The position numbers were made by a program, and so were the translations under genes. 64,000 nucleotides of DNA from Catonia carolina (Eukaryota; Arthropoda; Insecta; Hemiptera; Achilidae), in the NCBI GenBank assembly GCA_035578175.1, contig JAQMRL010000016.1, forward strand, positions 4,386,721-4,450,720, in the 5' to 3' direction. The notes under the pieces were generated by a model. It was not told the DNA's origin and made no database searches. It saw nothing but the letters and a program-made list of their open reading frames with translations. This document shows positions 11,501 to 20,500 of this stretch, one piece after another (the stretch's first letter is position 1; every line of letters begins with the position of its first letter).

Positions 11501-14500
11501 AAAGGGTATTATTTATTGCCCAAAAACAGGAATATGGCATTAGATGTAGTAATGTTGGAGGGAGAGGAATCGCTCTGTCTATGTAGTCTCCATCAGACCA
11601 TTTTGATGCAAGCTACTTTGGTAGGTACATGCAGTCTGGTAGCGTAAGGGTTAAAAAATATTAAGAATAAATTGAACAAACGTAATTTAACACATGTAAA
11701 TTTTAACGAACAGAAAAAGCATGACTGATATGGAACAATCGGTCCACTTGATTATAATAAAATGTTATTCACGTGTCTATAAACATTGTGAACATAAATT
11801 AAATGGACTGTAAATCCTATTACAGTCCAGCCTCTCTTAGTTTGCTCCTAATGTAAACAAATAATGACGTCACTGAGCATGCGCATTATATCAAAATGTG
11901 TACACGCTGATTAAAAAGTAACAACAAAATACTTTCAAAAGTATTGAAATAAAAAATACTTTTGAACGTATTTTTCTAAATGAAATTTTTAGGCCTACAT
12001 CATATCATGACTGATGGTTTTAGTATTTTAAGTACTTATAATTTAAAAAATAGTTAACTTAATAGGAATATTACATCCGTAAAGTCGGAGACTCTAGCGT
12101 GCACCCTGTAGTAGCTGGCTTTTGATTGTTGACAGTAGGAGCAAACTTAGAGCGGCTGAACTGTAGATTTACTCTTAATTACCTATACTGGCATGGAACA
12201 AGTTAATTAGTAGATGGTGAATGTTTCATACGCATTGTTCACCTTGAAAAGCCTGGTCGCTGGAGATTCCGCTCTGCTGCAAGTAGGTGGCGGCACTAGT
12301 CATACGCGAGAGAAGCCTGCGAGTTTAAAGTTCCAACATCACAAAATTTTCATTTTTCTCAAGTCATCAATAATTTTCATCTATTTTTTTTTTGACAGGT
12401 GCCGCAAGTACATTCCTTATTAGGACATTGTTATTACAAGGTTCACGACTATGGACAATCACTAGAATCTTACAATGTTGTCTTAAATTCTGAAGATGCA
12501 CCAACAAGTGTACATTTAACTCATTTGAGGTAAGAACCGAGTATACCTTGGACAATTTGAATTGGCACAAGCAGCTTCAGTGTTTATCTTCTCCACTCTT
12601 CGCCCCTTGCCATGCAACGACGGTACAGTCACAAAAGTATACAATCGCTTGTAACGTCCGGTTATGGGGCCGTTACCTATTTGATTTTAAATTTTTATAT
12701 TTCGGCGGTTGTTTTAATTATCTACTCATCAGCTGATTTATTAACTACATTTATGTTGTGCCCGAGAGCTGGAGAGCTGGCGCCCCTGGCGTCTGCTGTT
12801 TGTTCTGCGGTGGCCTATTTATTATTAGTTACTGCTGGCGAATTTTTGTAATACTTTCCTGTTACAAGTTGAGTTATGTCTCGACTGTCAAAATGTCGTA
12901 CATTACTGCTCTGTAATTTTACGGGCCTATTTAGTGCTTTATACTTTTGTTAAAAAAGTTTTTTATGTTATCTAATTCTTATTTTATTTAATTTGTATGA
13001 ACAGTCTGTTTTGCGGTTTTAATTTATTAGTTTCCGTATCTATTTTTAAAAGTCTTTTCGGATTCTGCAATATGTGTAAAAATGAAATTGTAGTTCTTTT
13101 TATGCCCAAATTAAATTTTAGAAAGTTAATTGGCTGATAGCATTCTGGAACTGAGAACTCTTACGGGTTACTAGTGATTTAAAGTGTTTGTGCGTGTTTA
13201 TTAAACTTGAACTATGTCTTTTCTGAATTGAACATTGTTACGATTATCAGGGTTCGATTCCCCGTGCATAACCTTAAGAATTAAAATAGAAATGAGATAG
13301 TTCATCATCTAGTAAAACAAAACAAATAAAAATGCAAACGCTACTGAGTCCATCTATTTTCAATAATTGGAAGGAGGTATTTGTTTAAAAAACTGCAAAG
13401 AATGGTATGTGATTATTTATTTAATTTTACATCTGAATCAACCTTATTGCGTCAATTTTCATTTACTGCTGCCAACATGTTGTGGCCGTTCAATTGATGG
13501 TTTACGGACTGATGGAGCCACTTTGGTCAAGCATGTTCTTGAGTAAATTATCAACTATTTTATTTTGTCAGTTTCGTGTTTTTTTAAAAAACAGCAGAGT
13601 AGCCTTTGCATTAAAATAACTAAAGCAGTTTTTATAAAATTTTCATCATGTATTCAATATTTTTTTTTTTTTAATTTAAATACCATTACAAAACTTATAT
13701 TTTTCAAATGTCTTACCAGTATTCGCTGGAGTTTTCTCAGTCTTATTTATTATAAAAAAGTGAAAATGGCCAAACTTTCTTACGTTCTATTCTTAATTTA
13801 ACAACCATGGTTGATTTAAAAATCTTATTTACCAAATAGGGCAGTTATTGTTAAAAGTAAATATTTTGGTAATAAGTAATTTTTATAACTTAGCTTTTGA
13901 ATATTAATTAAGATATTTTTATTAAATTGTGTATTACTTCATTAACTAAGTTGAGTCATGTTTTTATAAAAGTAATTAACATTATTAATTTTTATTGATT
14001 TTTACCATTATACGCCATTATTATATTATTCTTTTTTTTATTAAATTTAATATTTTGTTGAAACGAATTTTTGTGCAACCGCAACTTGAGTGTATTTATT
14101 TGTTTTATTAGCTTCCTTTCCTGTTTTTTTGTTAACGCCCCACCAACCTATCAATGTAGATAGAGGGGCCGTTACACGCTACTGTAATGTCTGCCCATAA
14201 CAGACAGGTGGAGTGTCAAATTTTTTACACTCAATCTGTTCGTTGCAGGGCTAAAATAAATAGTTCTGTTTCTTAACACATGGTCAGCCAATTAAATGAC
14301 TGAATCATTGAAGAACAGTAGAGGTAGAGGTGTAAAAGACACTAATCAGAGTTATCTCCTCTGAAAGTAATGAATTTCATTATACAGCCAGACCCTGTGG
14401 TGAATGAAGTGAAGGTGTCATTTGCAGAGTGGAAAATATGTGCTTTTCAGAGGGCCCGGCATGATGATAAGCGTACTTTACCACTTAGTGAGTGTTGGCA

Positions 14501-17500
14501 ATGGTAAACCACCTCACTCCTCGTTTTACTTAGTAAAACCTCTACAGGTTCAAACCAGCCTTTCGGCTGATGACCTAAACTACAACACTGTAATTTGCGA
14601 CTCTTGCACGGTCACTACGCTTTGTTTTCACTATTATTATTAATAATCTGTCAGACATAATGACGTAACTAATTTGTTTTCATATATGATGTTCATTACA
14701 TATTCAGACCAATTTGTTTAGTTAGTTGCGTGCGTCTGTAGAGTATAGTTTAGTGAGTTTTTGCAGTTTAGTTCTTGTAAATTTATAATTTAAATTTTTA
14801 CTGGGACAAATTAAATACATATTTAAAAATGAAATAATTATTTGTATGTTTGTAAATTAAAATAAGGTTGTCGGCATTTGTGTACATTAAAATTTGTAGA
14901 CCTTGTTGAAAGAATAGGTTACGGATATACTTTATGCGGAACTGTGTGTACACGTAAAGCAACAGTGTTGTGCCAGTTAAAATTATCCACAGTATATCAT
15001 TACTGGTTGCACCAGCCAGAGCAAAGATAATTCAAAATTATAATTATATTTTCAATGGACTATGTTGCAATGGTAGCATTGGTTCTCAAAGTCGAGGGGC
15101 GCAAAGGTTAGTTTAAAAATCTGGTGTGAAACACTCACCCAAATTTTTCTTCCTATTGCAAATAATGAACAGTATAACCTAACATTAGTAATAAAGCATT
15201 AGAAATTTAAAAAAAACTAATGTCAAAAAACATAACCTAATTTTAATCATGAGTGAATGATGCAAAATGAAAACCAACTTAAGTTTGGCTTAATACGTAA
15301 TATGGAAAATTACTCTTTGACGCTAAACCAGGTTCCGTAGAGAAAATGCTTACAATAAAAGTTGTAGATATTTTAATTTCCTATATATTTGATTATACTT
15401 TTGTCATAAAATCCATACTTAGGCTGAAATCTTTAAAAAATCAATTTTTTAAACATTTTCGTGAAAACAAAAAACAGAAAATTACTAATTACCACTAAAC
15501 TAAGCGTTATACAAAAAAATGTTTGAAATAAAACTTGTAGGTTTTTAAGTTGGTAATAACTTTGATTATTTACTTTTTTTGCCCTAAACTGTACATTATG
15601 GCAGCGATCGTAAAAATATCATTTTTTTTCTGAGAGCACAGCCTCCCCAAGGATGTCAGCAGACATGGCGCCTACCCTATCTTGTAGAGCATAAAAAATG
15701 TAGTAAATGAGTAATTAAATAAAAAAAATGCAGCAGCCTTTTTATGAGAAAATTGCAAAAAAGAAAAAAATTACATATATAAACTACTACTTCCGGTTGA
15801 TCGATTTTGATGAAAATGTTCGTGTCGGGTCCTCTAGTGGTACCTAACTTAAGTTTCAAGTTTCAACTTTGTACAATGTTCTGTTCTTGAGATGATTTTA
15901 TCTCTTCTTGGCCTAGTAGCGTCACAAAATTGGATTTGCTTCATAGATTTGAAATGTTGTTTTAGTTTTAAACTCGTCCACAGATAGCGTTGTTGTACGA
16001 TAGTTTAGTAATGTTTAAGTAAATTTTTATGTACAATACAATAGCTTTTTTTGCCCATAACAGACGGGTGGAGTGACAAATTATTTACACTCAATCTGTT
16101 CGTTGCAGGGCTAAAATAAATAGTTCTGTTTCTTATCACACGGTCCGCCAATTTAATGACTGAATCGTTTAAGAACAGAAGAGGTAGAGGTGTAAAAGAC
16201 ACTAATCAGAGTTATCTCGTCTGAAAGTAATGAATTTCATTATACAGCCAGACCCTGTGGTGAATGAAGTGAAGGTGTCATTTGCAGAGTGGAAATATGT
16301 GCTTTTCAGAGGGCCCGATATACTGATAAGCATACTTTTCCACTCAGTGAGGAAGGCAATTGTAAACCACCTCACTCCTTGTTTTACTTAGTAAAACCTC
16401 TTCAGGTTCAAACCAGCTTTCAGCTGATGACCTAAACAACAACGCAATAGCTTTAGTTATGTATTTTGCCTGCGTTTCTCTGTTGAAACCACACTATTCT
16501 AGAGCTGATTTTGTTTGTTTCTTTGTTAACATGATGTGTTTTTATACATATTTTCATTATTCATTATTTTTGAAAACAATCGTTATTCTGGTTTTATTTT
16601 AAGGTAAAGACTTTGGGAAAGCATTTTATATAATGAGTTTTAAAAGTACAGCATAAGAAAGTTTTAAACAAAGTTGTGTGAATATTTATATTTTTCTAAA
16701 AATTGTTTTCCAGTAGCTTCAGCATCTCTAAGTGTTGTGTAACAATTTTAATGTTATATTTTATTCTCTGAAGTTTTCTTCTTATTTTCTTGTGTAATAT
16801 GATAAGTTTTGTGTTTAAAAGCAAATTTTTAATGATTTCTTTACGGTTCAGTTATAGATACTGAAGTCACGAGATTGCCTTTTGCGTATGTATGGGCTGT
16901 AAGGAAGGGAAGTAAAATATCTGCAGTGCTGCCAACCTCAACAGTGAGACACTACTGGTACATTTCGCTACTGTGCAGTTTCTCGATACATTTTGTTAGC
17001 TGTGGTTTATTCCGAGAAAATGTTTTCTTCATAAACCTTATAAGGAATAAATATGACCTGTAATATTGCCTATAGCTTAAATTCATGACTAATGTTTGAT
17101 TTACTGTAACTACGAAAGAATCGCCTTCTTTACTAGTGCTTTCATTGGCATTTTCATTTTAAGTCTCTCTACTATCTACCTAACCGTTTTCTTTTTTTAC
17201 CAAGTGCCAACAAAACTGTTAAAGAATAGCTTTTTCATGTCCTTAATTTCCTTCTTTATTTTTCAATTGTGAAAAGAGAAACATCACAGTTGTTAGCCGC
17301 TCGCTCACGGCTTTTGTTAAGAGGCACAGATAGGCATTTTTGTTTAGCTTCAACTTTACAACATTTTATTATATTGCGTTCAGCACTGAATAGTTCGACC
17401 AAGTTTTCGAGAAACCGACATTTGTGTTTACGGTAACAAACAATTATATTCGTACAGTTAACCTACAAAAGGTTCCGCGATATACTGTATATGCTCTGGG

Positions 17501-20500
17501 TATAGTATAAGTTGTTATGTTTGTCGTACTGAAATTAACGCAGTCGCGCATGCGCACTGATGATTTTCCCCCTTTACCCCTCGTTGCAAACAAGGGCATA
17601 CTCATGACTCGGTGACTATATCCACCTGCTTAAAATTCTCTGTCGGTTTAGAAAAATGTTATTGCTGACTATAGGGTTAAATGTGAAGTAAAACATTAAA
17701 ATAGATGAAATATTTTGTTGCATATTGTTACAGGGCTGGCAATGTGTATATTAAAATGAAATCGTATGAAGAAGCAAAACATGTGTTCCTGTGTGCTGTA
17801 AAGAATAACTCAACTCCACTAGCATGGCTTGGTTTAGGCATTGCATATTACAGGGTAATTCAATTATTATTAGTTTATAAATTATAATCTGGCCATAATA
17901 AACAGGTGAAGTGTCAAATTATTTACACTCAATCTGTTCGTTGCAGAGCTAAAATAAATAGTTCTGTTTCTTATCACATGGTCAGCCAATAAAATCATTT
18001 AAGAACAGAAGAGGTAGAAGTGTTAAAGACACCAGTGAGTTACCTCCTCCGAAAGTAATGAATTTCATTATACAACCAGACCCTGTGGTGAATGAAGTGA
18101 AGGTGTCATTTGCAGCGTGGAAAATATGTGCTTTTCAGAGGGCCTGGCATGCTGATAAGCATACTTTTCCATTCAGTAAGGAAGGCAATGGTAAACCACC
18201 TCACTCCTTGTTTTACTTAGTAAAACCTCTACACGTTCAAACCAGCCTTTTGGCTGATGACCTAAACAACAAATTATAAATAAATGATACCTCAATAAAT
18301 TTAGAGTGGAATGTCCATTCTAAGTTTTAATTTCGTTTTAATTTTTTGATTACTCTGAAGGTCATGAGTGGCAGGTGAAGTGTTGTTAAATTATTGGGCA
18401 TCAATCTGCTAGTTTCAGGGTTATGAAAAATAGTTCTGTTTCTTATCACATGGTTAGCCAATTATATGACCAAAGCATTTAATAATAGAAGAGGTAGAGG
18501 TGTAAAAGACACTATATTGTAACGAACTGAAGACTGCAGATGATGAGGTCTAGCCAATAACAGCCAAGGTTGGATGTGAGGATGCCCCTTCGCTAAGTCA
18601 CACTCTGTTCCACCAAACTTCAGCTAAAGGCCAATCCAATTGCTGAGAGCGCTGGACTACGCATGTGCATACTTGACTTGGACCCTCCATACCTTTCCGA
18701 CCTACAGTTAGATGTACAGTCAGAGTGTTGTTGAAAATTGACAACACCCATTGTATTTTGTAGGCATGCTGTTCCATTGTTGATTACATACGCTGCACTA
18801 TTTTAGTACGTACAAGACTATACTAACGCAGATGCACGCTTTACCCAGCGCTGTACATACGAAAATCAGGCTACTTTTTGTTAGGCTTTCATCCACAGCA
18901 TGTCCACAATGTGACAACGTAGCATACGATAACAAAAGTTAATTGGCTCTATGCTGTGATCTAGGTCATTATGCTCCGCCTTTATCTGAAGTCTAGTTCG
19001 TTAAGCTGTAGCCAGAGTTATCATCTCTAAGAGTAATGAATTTCATTATAAAGCCAGACCTAATGGTGAACAAAGTGAAGGTATCTTTTGCAGGGTGTAA
19101 AGTAGATGCTTTTTAGGGGGTCTTGTATGCTGATAAGCATATTTTTGCACTCAGTAAACCACCTGACTCCTTGTTTTACGTAGTAAAGCCTTTAGAGGTT
19201 CAAACCAACCTTTCGGCGCATGACCTAACCAAGAACAACTGGACTGTAGATGTGTTGGTAAGGCACATCACATCACTGCAGAGGGACCCCAAAGATACTA
19301 CAATCACCTCAATTCAATCACTTCAATTCCCTAACTGTCATGGTTTACGTATATTTAATTTTTTTTTTTTAGTTCCTAATTTTGTGAATGTTGCAATCTG
19401 TTCAATTCAGAACAATAAGCAACTTCATGACCCAATCAGATGAGGATGATGTGTATGACGTGTAAATGAGGTGTACTCTTGTACAGACCCAGGCCGACCA
19501 TTCCTGAGAGAGTATGGTTAATTGAACCCCAACCATCAAAGTACACCGGTAACCACTGTTTAGTATTCAAATCCGAATAAAAGTAACTACCTTAACTAGG
19601 ATTTGAACCAGGAACCTTCATCTCCGAAAATCAGCTGTTAAACAGCTGATTTTGGTGACAACTTTACCTCTAGACCAACCCGGTGGGTTATATTTAATTT
19701 TTATTTTTTTAGAACATGGAGTACAATGATGCAGAATGTGCATTAAGCGAAGCGAATATGTTAAACAATGAGTTACCAATAGTTTGGGCGTACCTGGCTC
19801 TAACAAATATACATTTGGATCGCCAATACATTTTCTTGGACTGTTATCATCAAGCCACTCGGGTGAGTTATTTTTAGAAAATTTGATAAATTTTTTTAAA
19901 TATTTTTTATTAATTTGTTTCCAGGACTATGCCCTATACAAATAGAGTTGCTGACAATTTTAACTAAAATATCAATAACAATAATAATAAATCAATAATG
20001 ATATTATACTAGACCGTGGACCCATGCGAATAAATTCACACAATTTTCTTGGGTTTCAAATCCCTATCGTTAAAGAAATGATTTATGTCAACAACGAACT
20101 TAACCGTTCTTAGATGAACAGTAAGTAACGACTAAAGCAATTTAGTGGAATCTAATATAACCCTGATTCTAATATAATCATTCAGTAGTACGACAGTTTC
20201 GTCCTGAAAAAAAAAATCGGTTTTATACAGCTGAAACTTTAACACTTTCAAGACGACAACCGTACGTGATACGGCCGTGATGATATACACCGAGTGACGG
20301 CAAACGTATGTCATACAGGCACGGCAATATACATCCCTAGACGGCAAACGTATCTCATACGTTTGCTACTTTCACATTGTTATAAATGTGGCTACCTGTA
20401 CGCTATCCGTTTCCTGTTTTCACTGTTATTTAGTTCACTTTGTTCTCCGTTTACCTACAGCGATAGTTGACCGAATCGATTAGTATTTTTTGATATATCA

